Origin: Betaproteobacteria bacterium SCN1 | GTDB lineage: Bacteria > Pseudomonadota > Gammaproteobacteria > Burkholderiales > Thiobacillaceae | Length of the DNA: 64,000 nt | Assembly (NCBI GenBank): GCA_008923315.1 | Contig: WBSF01000009.1 | Coordinates: 434,001-498,000 of the forward strand | Direction of reading: 5' to 3' | Shown: one piece after another, positions 1 through 6,703 of the stretch | Layout of the letters: every line of letters begins with the position of its first letter | Numbering within the stretch: position 1 is the stretch's first letter | Made by a program: the position numbers and the translations under genes | Notes under the pieces: generated by a model | Told to the model about the DNA's origin: nothing | Seen by the model: the letters and a program-made list of their open reading frames with translations, nothing else | The model's database searches: none

Positions 1-1126
1 CGACGGCGAGCGCCACGCCCATGCGCCGGCGCGCGAAGCTCTCCGGCTTGCCGAACAGGCGCAGGTCGACGCCGGGCGCATCCAGCGCCGCGGCCACGCC
101 CTCGAAGGCGATGCCCGCCGCCTCGACGCCGCCGTAGACGACGGCGGAGGCGCCGGGCTCGCGCAGGCGGGTGTCGACCGGCAGGCCGAGGATGGCGCGC
201 GCGTGCAGTTCGAATTCGTTCTGTCGCTGGGTCGCCAGCGTCACCATGCCGGTGTCGTGCGGACGCGGGCTCACCTCCGAGAACCACACGGCGTCGTCCT
301 TGACGAACAGCTCCACGCCGAACAGCCCCTGGCCGCCGAGCGCGCCGGTGACAGCCGCGGCGATCTCGCGGGCGCGCGCCAGCGCCGTCGGCGACATCGG
401 CTGCGGCTGCCAGGATTCGACGTAGTCGCCCTGGACCTGGAGATGCCCGATGGGCTCGCAGAAGTGCGTGTCGACGCCGCCCTGCACGTTGCGCGCCCGC
501 ACGGTGAGCAGCGTGATCTCGTAGTCGAAATCGATCACGCCCTCGACGATGACGCGGCCCTTGTCCACCCGGCCGCCCGCCGCCGCGTAGTCCCAGGCGG
601 CGCCGAGCTGGCTGGCGTCGTCCACCCGCGACTGGCCCTTGCCGGACGAGGACATGACGGGCTTCACGATCACCGGCAGGCCGATCCGCTGCGCCGCCGC
701 CGCCATCGCGTCGAGGCTGTCGGCGAAGGCGTAGGGCGAGGTCGGCAAGCCCAGGGTCTCGGCGGCAAGCCGGCGGATGCCTTCGCGGTTCATCGTCAGG
801 TTGGCCGCGCGCGCGGTCGGGATCACGGTCGCCAGACCGGCGGCCTCCACGGCCAGCAGTTCCTCGGTGGCGATGGCCTCGATTTCGGGCACGACGAAGT
901 GGGGCCGTTCCTGCTCGATCAGCGTGCGCAGCGCCTGCGCGTCGTCCATGCGGATCACGTGCGAGCGGTGCGCGACCTGCTGGCCAGGCGCGTTTTCGTA
1001 GCGGTCGACCGCGACGACTTCCACCCCCAGCCGCTGCAGGGCGATGACGACCTCCTTGCCGAGCTCGCCCGCCCCGAGCAGCATGACCCGGGTGGCGGAA
1101 GGAGAGAGCGGCGTGCCGATGCGCAT
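1..1126 (-). CDS. purT: Formate-dependent phosphoribosylglycinamide formyltransferase 2 (PurT), 3' end cut by window edge
   Basis: Translating the minus strand from the ATG at 1126 gives an open frame of 375 codons that leaves the window without a stop. The family is roughly 390-400 residues, so only about 20-25 C-terminal residues are missing. The N-terminus has the dinucleotide-fold-like stretch [20 protein letters not shown], followed by the ATP-grasp core ([16 protein letters not shown]) and the [14 protein letters not shown] block typical of PurT. The enzyme makes formyl-GAR from GAR, formate and ATP in de novo purine synthesis, in the cytoplasm. It lies downstream of the cardiolipin synthase gene on the same strand, separated by a hairpin, so it probably has its own promoter. 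Identity is firm; the exact end is unseen. Confidence 0.93.
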   Translation of the reverse strand, partial: MRIGTPLSPSATRVMLLGAGELGKEVVIALQRLGVEVVAVDRYENAPGQQVAHRSHVIRMDDAQALRTLIEQERPHFVVPEIEAIATEELLAVEAAGLATVIPTARAANLTMNREGIRRLAAETLGLPTSPYAFADSLDAMAAAAQRIGLPVIVKPVMSSSGKGQSRVDDASQLGAAWDYAAAGGRVDKGRVIVEGVIDFDYEITLLTVRARNVQGGVDTHFCEPIGHLQVQGDYVESWQPQPMSPTALARAREIAAAVTGALGGQGLFGVELFVKDDAVWFSEVSPRPHDTGMVTLATQRQNEFELHARAILGLPVDTRLREPGASAVVYGGVEAAGIAFEGVAAALDAPGVDLRLFGKPESFARRRMGVALAV

Positions 1127-1138
1127 GTCGGGATCCCG

Positions 1139-1173
1139 AAAAAATGAAGAAGCCCGAGTTTACCGTGGGCTTC
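1139..1173 (-). terminator. Hairpin plus T-run between cls and purT
   Basis: On the minus strand a 7-bp stem (GAAGCCC at 1167-1173 with GGGCTTC at 1149-1155, loop of 11) is followed, after four bases, by six T at 1144-1139. It lies just after the cls stop and just before the purT start. It could end cls transcription or act as a purT leader element. The gap between stem and T-run makes it a weak intrinsic terminator. Confidence 0.4.
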
Positions 1174-1198
1174 GGGCCGAATCGAGCCCGCCGGCCCG

Positions 1199-2770
1199 CT
1201 AGAGATAGGGCTCGATCGGCAGGGCCTGCAGCGTGCGGAGCAGCGCGCGCTGCAGCGGTGTGGTGTCCGGTTCGATGTCGGACTGGCGGGCCACGCCTTC
1301 GTAGATGTCCGACCAGCGCAGGCGCGGGTCGGTGGTGTTCTCGGTGCCGTTCGCCAGCGTCACGCGGAAACTGCGCTCGGGCTGCATGGCATCCTCCGCG
1401 ATGCGTTCGACCTCGCGCGCGAAGTCCGCCGAATGGATCACGATGCCCATTTCGGTATTGAGCACGGCGGAGCGCGGATCGAAGTTGAACGTGCCGACGA
1501 ACACGTGCCGGTCGTCGAAGATGAAGGTCTTGGCGTGCAGGCTGGCGCGCGAGGAGCCGTGCGCCAGATCGCGCAGTCGCCCGCCGGTCGGCTCGCCCAC
1601 GGGTTTCAGTTCGTACAGGCCGACGCCGGCCTGCAGCAGCGGGACGCGGTAGTTGGCGTAGCCGGCGTGGACGACCGGCACGTCGCTGGCGGCGTAGGCG
1701 TTGGTGAGCACGTCGATCTTCACGCCGGTGTGGCGCCAGTAGCGGAAATAGGCCATGCCCATCGGGCCCGGCACGAAATAGGGCGACACGATCAGTGCGC
1801 GCGCCTTGGGGTCGACCCACAGTCCGGCGAGCTGGCCGACAAGCAGGCTCGAAGGCGGCTGCTCGGGGTCGAGTGCCTTTTCCGGCGGATCGACGATGAG
1901 ATCCGCCGGGGCGACGTGCCAGGATTCCTGTCCCGACAGCAGGGCGGGCAGTGGATCGGCTGCGGCGACTTCGCGGCCGTAGGCGCTGCGCGCGCGTTCC
2001 GCACTGTAGGCATCGAGCCGCGCGCCGGCGCGTATCAGGCGCTGTCGGCTGACGCTGACCGGCAGCGCCGCGGCCGGCACCACGGCGGCGCTGTTCCAGT
2101 AATCGTCGAACGAGCGCGACATCGCATCGACGATGGCGCCGGCGGCGAGCACGTCAAGATCGACGAAAGCGACCTCGTCGTGCGCGTCGAAATATTCGTC
2201 CCCGATGTTGCGGCCGCCGGTGATGCCGAGCTGGTTGTCGGCGATGAAAGCCTTGTTGTGCATGCGCCGGTTCAGGCGTACGCCGTCCCGAACGGCTTGC
2301 CAGCCGCGCACGAAAATGTTGGCGCTGCGGGCGTGGAAAGGATTGAACAGGCGGACCTCGATGTTGGGGTGTGCGTTCAGCGTGGCGAGGCCCACTTCCT
2401 TGTCGGCGGTGTCGATGTCGTCGAGCAGCACGCGCACGCGCACACCGCGGTCGGCGGCGGCAAGCAGGGCTGCGGCGATCCACTTGCCGCTGGCATCGTT
2501 GTGGAACAGGTAGTACTGCACATCCAGCGTACGGCTGGCACGTGCCGCCAGCGCCAGCCGTGCTGCCAGTGCGGCCTGGCCATCGGCCAGCAGATGGAAT
2601 CCGGACTGGCCGGCCGGCAGATGCGATGCGAGCTGCGTGCGCAACGGTGTGTCGGCTTGCGTCGAAAGCGCGTGCGAGGGGGCGCGCTCGACCGTGAGAT
2701 CGAGCGTGGGGGCGCACCCCCCGAGCACGAGCAGGACAAGCGGGACAGTCAGGCAACGCTCAGGCCACAT
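1199..2770 (-). CDS. Phospholipase D-family cardiolipin synthase, ClsC-like lipoprotein
   Basis: This 523-residue protein begins with a signal sequence ending in a lipobox (VLGGC, Cys19), so it is probably an envelope lipoprotein. It carries two HKD phospholipase D motifs: HNKAFIADN in the first half and HAKTFIFDDRHVFVGTFNFD in the second. This arrangement, in a protein of about 470-520 residues, fits the ClsC/YmdC group, which condenses phospholipids to cardiolipin. I cannot exclude another PLD-family phosphodiesterase. The ATG at 2770 lies inside the end of ampD (11-base overlap), so the two genes are probably co-transcribed and translationally coupled. A lipobox is unusual for a cardiolipin synthase of the ClsA type but fits this divergent group. 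Confidence 0.8.
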   Translation of the reverse strand: MWPERCLTVPLVLLVLGGCAPTLDLTVERAPSHALSTQADTPLRTQLASHLPAGQSGFHLLADGQAALAARLALAARASRTLDVQYYLFHNDASGKWIAAALLAAADRGVRVRVLLDDIDTADKEVGLATLNAHPNIEVRLFNPFHARSANIFVRGWQAVRDGVRLNRRMHNKAFIADNQLGITGGRNIGDEYFDAHDEVAFVDLDVLAAGAIVDAMSRSFDDYWNSAAVVPAAALPVSVSRQRLIRAGARLDAYSAERARSAYGREVAAADPLPALLSGQESWHVAPADLIVDPPEKALDPEQPPSSLLVGQLAGLWVDPKARALIVSPYFVPGPMGMAYFRYWRHTGVKIDVLTNAYAASDVPVVHAGYANYRVPLLQAGVGLYELKPVGEPTGGRLRDLAHGSSRASLHAKTFIFDDRHVFVGTFNFDPRSAVLNTEMGIVIHSADFAREVERIAEDAMQPERSFRVTLANGTENTTDPRLRWSDIYEGVARQSDIEPDTTPLQRALLRTLQALPIEPYL

Positions 2771-3305
2771 GGTCGCCGAGTCGTCGCCAGTCGAAGCAGG
2801 GGCCGGGGTCGGTCTTGCGGCCCGGCGCGATGTCGCTGTGGCCGGCCAGGCCGCGGATCGGGTAGCGGCGCCTGAGCGCGGCCACGAGCGGCGTCAGCGT
2901 CGCATACTGCGCCTCGGTGAAAGGCACGTCGTCGCTGCCTTCGAGTTCGATGCCGACCGAGAAGTCGTTGCAGCGTTCGCGGCCCTGCCAGCTCGACGCG
3001 CCCGCATGCCAGGCGCGCAGCGCGCAGGGCACGAACTGGATCAGGCGGCCGTCGCGGCGGATCAGGAAATGGGCCGATACCCTGAGGTCGCGAATGCCCC
3101 GGTAGTAGGGGTGCGCTTCCCAGTCGAGGCGGTTGGTGAAGAGTGCGATCACCGCGTCGCCGTCAAACACGCCGGGCGGCAGCGAGATGTTGTGAATGAC
3201 GACGAGCTCGATGCATGCACCGTCCGGCCGCGCATCGCAATTGGGCGAGGGGATGCGTTGCGCGCGGAGGAACCAGCCGTCGGCATCGAAATCGGGCGTT
3301 TGCAT
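2760..3305 (-). CDS. ampD: 1,6-anhydro-N-acetylmuramyl-L-alanine amidase AmpD
   Basis: AmpD cleaves the amide bond of cytoplasmic anhydro-muropeptides during cell-wall recycling and so controls AmpR-type beta-lactamase signalling where that exists. The 181-residue length matches the family. Zinc ligands are visible as His38 (VVIHNIS), His156 (GHSDIAPG) and Asp166 (KTDPG), corresponding to H34, H154 and D164 of E. coli AmpD. There is no signal peptide, as expected for the cytoplasmic AmpD rather than AmiD. It is the first gene of a minus-strand pair with cls. A -10-like TATGCT (minus strand, 3317-3312) sits only six bases before the ATG and no Shine-Dalgarno is seen, so the message may be leaderless. 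Confidence 0.92.
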   Translation of the reverse strand: MQTPDFDADGWFLRAQRIPSPNCDARPDGACIELVVIHNISLPPGVFDGDAVIALFTNRLDWEAHPYYRGIRDLRVSAHFLIRRDGRLIQFVPCALRAWHAGASSWQGRERCNDFSVGIELEGSDDVPFTEAQYATLTPLVAALRRRYPIRGLAGHSDIAPGRKTDPGPCFDWRRLGDHVA

Positions 3306-3370
3306 GCGGCTAGCATACCCGAGCCGGCGGCTTCGACGCGCGGGGCGAACGGAGGCTTTCCGCAGCCTGC

Positions 3371-3376
3371 TAGAAT
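3371..3376 (+). promoter_or_regulatory. -10-like TAGAAT immediately before hpt
   Basis: TAGAAT ends six bases before the hpt ATG at 3383, which would place transcription start at or beside the A of the start codon. No recognisable -35 hexamer lies 17 bases upstream, and there is no ribosome-binding sequence before the ATG. Together these suggest a leaderless hpt transcript, but the evidence is thin. Confidence 0.35.
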
Positions 3377-3382
3377 CCGCGC

Positions 3383-3928
3383 ATGACGCCGAACGAAGCC
3401 CTGCGCCTGCTGGACACCGCCGAATGCATCGCGCCCGCCGAAACGGTGCAGGCCGCGCTCGACCGTTTGGCAGCCGATATTTCCCTGCAGCTGGCCGGCG
3501 CCTGTCCGCTCGTGCTGCCGGTCATGGGTGGCGCGGTGATATTCGCCGGTCAGCTGCTGCCCCGGCTCGCCTTCCCGCTCGAATTCGACTATCTGCACGT
3601 TACCCGCTACCGCGAGGCGACCCGGGGCGGCACGATGGAATGGCGGGTACTGCCGGGCAAGAACGTCGCCGGCCGCGTGGTGCTGGTGCTCGACGACATC
3701 CTCGACGAAGGCGAGACGCTGGCTGCGATCCGCGACAAGCTGGTCGAGATGGGGGCGGCACGAGTGCTGTCCGCTGTGCTCACCGACAAGGCCAACGGGC
3801 TGGCCAAGCCCGTGCGCGCCGATTTCGTCGGACTGACCGTGCCGAACCGCTACGTGTTCGGCTGCGGCATGGACGCCTACGGCTACTGGCGCAATCTGCC
3901 CGCAATTTACGCATTGAAGGACCACTGA
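3383..3928 (+). CDS. hpt: Hypoxanthine-guanine phosphoribosyltransferase
   Basis: This cytoplasmic type I phosphoribosyltransferase transfers the phosphoribosyl group of PRPP to hypoxanthine or guanine. The 181-residue sequence has the PRPP-binding loop VVLVLDDILDEGETL, an early MGG...FAGQLL segment and a C-terminal VPNRYVFGCGMD that matches the purine-binding end of Hpt proteins. Two bases after its stop begins a nucleoside phosphorylase gene predicted to release hypoxanthine, so the pair makes a sensible salvage unit: methylthioinosine to hypoxanthine to IMP. The start is the only ATG ahead of the conserved region and follows a -10-like box closely. Confidence 0.9.
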   Translation: MTPNEALRLLDTAECIAPAETVQAALDRLAADISLQLAGACPLVLPVMGGAVIFAGQLLPRLAFPLEFDYLHVTRYREATRGGTMEWRVLPGKNVAGRVVLVLDDILDEGETLAAIRDKLVEMGAARVLSAVLTDKANGLAKPVRADFVGLTVPNRYVFGCGMDAYGYWRNLPAIYALKDH

Positions 3929-3930
3929 CC

Positions 3931-4692
3931 ATGCTGGGGATCATCGGAGGCACCGGCCTCACCCAACTCGCCAACCTCGAAATCACGCACCGCAAGGTCG
4001 CCCGCACGCCGTACGGCGAACCCTCCGGCGCGCTCACCTTCGGCCGCATCTGCGACCGGGAGGTGATTTTTCTGGCGCGGCATGGTTACGGCCATACCAT
4101 TCCGCCGCATGCGGTGAACTACCGTGCCAATCTGTGGGCATTGAGGGAACACGGCGTCGACCGGGTCGTATCGGTCGCCACGGTCGGCGGCATCCACCCC
4201 GAACTCCTGCCCGGCACGCTGGTCGTGCCGGATCAGGTCATCGACTACACCCACAGCCGCGAGTCGACCTATTTCGTCGGCAACGACAAGCCGGTCGTCC
4301 ACCTGGATTTCACCTTTCCCTACTGCCGTGCGATGCGCGAAGCGCTGTTGCAGGCGGCCACCCGCTCCGGCATCCGCCTGCGCGACGGCGGCGTGTACGG
4401 CGCGGTGCAGGGGCCGCGCCTCGAAACCGCGGCCGAGATCAACCGCATCGAACGCGACGGCGCCGACATGGTCGGCATGACCGGCATGCCCGAAGCCTAC
4501 CTCGCGCGCGAACTCGAGCTCTGCTATGCGGCGGTGGGTGCGGTGGTGAATTACGCGGCGGGGCGAGGCGCGTCGTCCAACGGGATCCAGATGGAGGAGA
4601 TCCAGTCGGTCCTGGGCGAGGTGATGCGTCAGGTCCGCCACCTGCTGGAGCAACTGGTCACCGACGAAGCCGCTGCCTGCGCCGCGCCCTGA
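3931..4692 (+). CDS. Probable S-methyl-5'-thioinosine phosphorylase (MTAP/PNP family)
   Basis: The 253-residue protein is a trimeric-type purine nucleoside phosphorylase/MTA phosphorylase. Evidence is the N-terminal IIGGTGL phosphate loop, the central TVGGI and VYGAVQGPRLET block, and MVGMTGMPEAYLARELEL. At the base-recognition site the usual MTAP aspartate motif is replaced by VNYAAG. Asn here is the 6-oxopurine signature, so methylthioinosine or inosine is the more likely substrate than methylthioadenosine. Such enzymes were described in Pseudomonas. The start follows the hpt stop by two bases and its own stop overlaps the rsuA start (TGATG), so hpt, this gene, rsuA and def form one tightly packed operon. 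Family is certain; substrate is inference. Confidence 0.82.
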   Translation: MLGIIGGTGLTQLANLEITHRKVARTPYGEPSGALTFGRICDREVIFLARHGYGHTIPPHAVNYRANLWALREHGVDRVVSVATVGGIHPELLPGTLVVPDQVIDYTHSRESTYFVGNDKPVVHLDFTFPYCRAMREALLQAATRSGIRLRDGGVYGAVQGPRLETAAEINRIERDGADMVGMTGMPEAYLARELELCYAAVGAVVNYAAGRGASSNGIQMEEIQSVLGEVMRQVRHLLEQLVTDEAAACAAP

Positions 4693-5417
4693 TGGTCACG
4701 CTGGTCCGGGCGCTCCAGTCGCAGGGATTCGGTACCCGCCGGCACTGCGCGCTGCGTGTACGGCGCGGGGAGGTGGCCGTCAACGGCGTCGTCTGCGACG
4801 ATCCGGATGCCGAATTCGACCAGGACGGTCTGACGTTCATGCTCGACGGCACCGCTTGGCCCTACCGGCCACGCGCTTATCTGGCGATGTACAAGCCCGC
4901 AGGCTACGAATGCTCGCACAAGCCCAGCCACCATCCCAGCGTGTTCTCGCTGCTGCCGCCGCCCCTGATTCAGCGCGGGGTGCAATGTATCGGCCGGCTC
5001 GATCAGGACACCACCGGTCTGCTGCTGTTTTCCGACGACGGGCAGTTTCAGCACCGCATGATCTCGCCGAAGCGGCATGTGGCGAAAATCTACCGCGCCA
5101 CCTGCGCAGCGCCGGTGACGGACGAACAGCTTGCAGCGCTGCAGTCCGGCGTGCACTTGAACGACGAGCCGGGGCCGGTCGCCGCACTGATGTGCGAACG
5201 CATCGACGGACACACCTTGCGGCTGGCGCTTGCCGAAGGCAAATACCATCAGGTGAAACGCATGATCGCGGCGGCCGGCAATCACGTTGCCGCGCTGCAT
5301 CGCGAGGCCGTCGGCGCCTACCGCCTGCCGGAGGAAATTAAGCCCGGACAGTGGCGCTGGCTAGCGCCCGATGCGCTCACCCGGCTGGAGCAGGCATGGC
5401 CGTCCGACCCGTCCTGA
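4692..5417 (+). CDS. rsuA: 16S rRNA pseudouridine synthase, RsuA family
   Basis: RsuA-type enzymes isomerise U516 of 16S rRNA. The 241-residue protein has an N-terminal S4-like RNA-binding segment (RALQSQGFGTRRHCALRVRRG) and the catalytic core GRLDQDTTGLLLFSDDG with the invariant aspartate. The conserved KIYRATC and KYHQVKRM segments follow. The ATG overlaps the previous stop as TGATG, which fixes the start and implies coupled translation. The 3' end overlaps def by 22 bases. The S4 domain is somewhat degenerate, and RluE/RluF-like 23S specificity cannot be ruled out from sequence alone. Confidence 0.85.
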   Translation: MVTLVRALQSQGFGTRRHCALRVRRGEVAVNGVVCDDPDAEFDQDGLTFMLDGTAWPYRPRAYLAMYKPAGYECSHKPSHHPSVFSLLPPPLIQRGVQCIGRLDQDTTGLLLFSDDGQFQHRMISPKRHVAKIYRATCAAPVTDEQLAALQSGVHLNDEPGPVAALMCERIDGHTLRLALAEGKYHQVKRMIAAAGNHVAALHREAVGAYRLPEEIKPGQWRWLAPDALTRLEQAWPSDPS

Positions 5418-5929
5418 AAATGGGCGATCCGCGCCTGCTGGAGACGGCGCGGCCGGTCGAGGATTTTGCCGCGCCCGGCCTGCGCGCGCTGCTCGACGAC
5501 ATGTGCGACACCATGCGGGCGCTCAATGGGGCCGGGCTCGCCGCGCCGCAGATCGGCATCGGCCTTCAGGTGGTGATGTTCGAAGTGACCCGCAATCCGC
5601 GTTACCCCCAGGCCGAACCGGTACCGTTCACGGTGCTGGTCAATCCGGTGCTGACTCCGCTGTCGGATGAAACCGAAGAGGACTGGGAAGGCTGCCTGTC
5701 GGTGCCCGGCATGCGCGGTCGGGTACCGCGCTTCGTGCATCTGTGTTACCAAGGCCTCGATGCGGATGGCAATCCGCTCGATCGCAGCGTCTCGGGTTTT
5801 CACGCACGCGTAGTGCAACACGAGGTCGATCACCTGCATGGCCTGCTCTATCCCATGCGGATGAAGGATCTGCGCCAGTTCGGTTTCGCCGATACGCTTT
5901 TCCCCGGACAGGCTCTGCAGGACGACTGA
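5396..5929 (+). CDS. def: Peptide deformylase
   Basis: Peptide deformylase removes the formyl group from nascent proteins at the ribosome. All three family motifs are present in the 177-residue sequence: GAGLAAPQIG (residues 45-54), EGCLSVPG (metal ligand Cys100) and QHEVDHLHG (His142, Glu143, His146). I chose the ATG at 5396, which gives MAVRPVLKMGDPRLL, the usual PDF N-terminus, although this lies inside rsuA. A GTG further upstream would add an atypical extension. It is not next to fmt here, so it may be a second deformylase of the genome. It is the last gene of the hpt operon. Confidence 0.9.
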   Translation: MAVRPVLKMGDPRLLETARPVEDFAAPGLRALLDDMCDTMRALNGAGLAAPQIGIGLQVVMFEVTRNPRYPQAEPVPFTVLVNPVLTPLSDETEEDWEGCLSVPGMRGRVPRFVHLCYQGLDADGNPLDRSVSGFHARVVQHEVDHLHGLLYPMRMKDLRQFGFADTLFPGQALQDD

Positions 5930-5971
5930 GAAACAGGAAAGCACCGTTCGTCGGTCCGCCGCTGCCCTGAC

Positions 5972-5998
5972 TAAAGTTGCCTACCCCGCCGCCGCTAA
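5972..5998 (+). promoter_or_regulatory. Sigma-28 (FliA) flagellar promoter
   Basis: TAAAGTTG at 5972-5979 and GCCGCTAA at 5991-5998 are separated by 11 bases. The enterobacterial FliA consensus is TAAAGTTT-N11-GCCGATAA, so 14 of 16 positions match with exact spacing. It lies 43 bases past the def stop and about 46 bases before the ATG of a FlaF-like gene, so the expected leader is about 40 bases. Confidence 0.75.
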
Positions 5999-6044
5999 CC
6001 AGTAGCGTAACCGTGGGCGAGGGCCCCGGAAGCAGAGGACAGGC

Positions 6045-6428
6045 ATGTATCCGGAATATCCCATTCAGCAAGCGCAGCGCGGCATTCGCCCGGCCGGCGC
6101 CACGCTCGACGAAACCGCACGGCTCGACGTCATCGCCGCACAGCTCATGGCCGTGCAGCGTGATTGGGACGCGCCCGCGCACGCGGCACGGCTGGCGGCC
6201 GCCCTTGCCGACAGCCGGCGGGTCTGGCACGACATGCAGACGGCACTGGCCGAGGGCACATTGCCCTTGCCGGTCGATGTGCAACACAACCTGCTGATTC
6301 TGTCCGTATACGCGGACAGCAAGATCGACGCCTGCCAGACCGCAACGCGTGCCGACGCGCTGGCCGGACTGATCGCACTGACGCGCACGCTGGCCGGCAG
6401 TCTGCGTGAATGGCGGGAGGCGGCATGA
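6045..6428 (+). CDS. FlaF-like flagellar regulator
   Basis: The 127-residue protein resembles the FlaF family, known mainly from alphaproteobacteria, where FlaF acts with FlbT on flagellin synthesis and secretion. The recognisable part is DSRRVWHDMQTAL (FlaF: xNRxLW), then LPLPVDVQHNLLILSVYADS (FlaF: LPxxxRxQIxxLxxFxxxx) and a C-terminal ADALAGLIALTRTLAGSL (FlaF: PLIDINxxIMxGL). The match is from memory of the family pattern, not a search. A strong sigma-28 promoter just upstream independently supports a late flagellar role. A ribosome-binding site AGAGGAC lies four bases before the ATG. No other flagellar gene is in the window. An unrelated helical flagellar chaperone is the main alternative. 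Confidence 0.6.
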   Translation: MYPEYPIQQAQRGIRPAGATLDETARLDVIAAQLMAVQRDWDAPAHAARLAAALADSRRVWHDMQTALAEGTLPLPVDVQHNLLILSVYADSKIDACQTATRADALAGLIALTRTLAGSLREWREAA

Positions 6429-6700
6429 GGCAATTGCCGGAAACCGTCGATGTCATCGAATGGGCGCTGTTTTCCGTGCCTGCGTGTATGCCGGAGAGGG
6501 AGGCGGTACATGCGGCAGTCCGCGACTGTGCGACGGTCGGGTCGACCGGGCGGCCCGGCCGTGTCCGCCCCCGCGGGCGGACGGAGACGGACGAAAAACT
6601 CAAGAAACCGGTCGAGGGCGTCCGAAAGAAGCCCCCGCCGACCCGCAAGGCGCCCGCGCGCGGACGTTATGTCGACGAATACGCGCGCGCGCCGCGCTGA
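6425..6700 (+). CDS. Small basic protein of unknown function in the FlaF-like unit
   Basis: The frame starts with an ATG that overlaps the FlaF-like stop as ATGA, the classic sign of translational coupling, and encodes 91 residues. The first 40 are ordinary (LPETVDVIEWALFSVPACMP). The remainder is rich in Arg, Lys and Pro and looks disordered. I do not recognise a family. It would be expressed from the same sigma-28 promoter, so a flagellar link is possible. The high-GC background makes spurious open frames common, so the coupling is the main reason for calling it. It ends three bases before the end of glnD on the opposite strand. Confidence 0.45.
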   Translation: MRQLPETVDVIEWALFSVPACMPEREAVHAAVRDCATVGSTGRPGRVRPRGRTETDEKLKKPVEGVRKKPPPTRKAPARGRYVDEYARAPR

Positions 6701-6703
6701 GCG

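Noticed and set aside
203-1147. Plus-strand open frame opposite purT
   Set aside because: PurT on the minus strand is recognisable throughout; this frame is its antisense shadow with no domain features.
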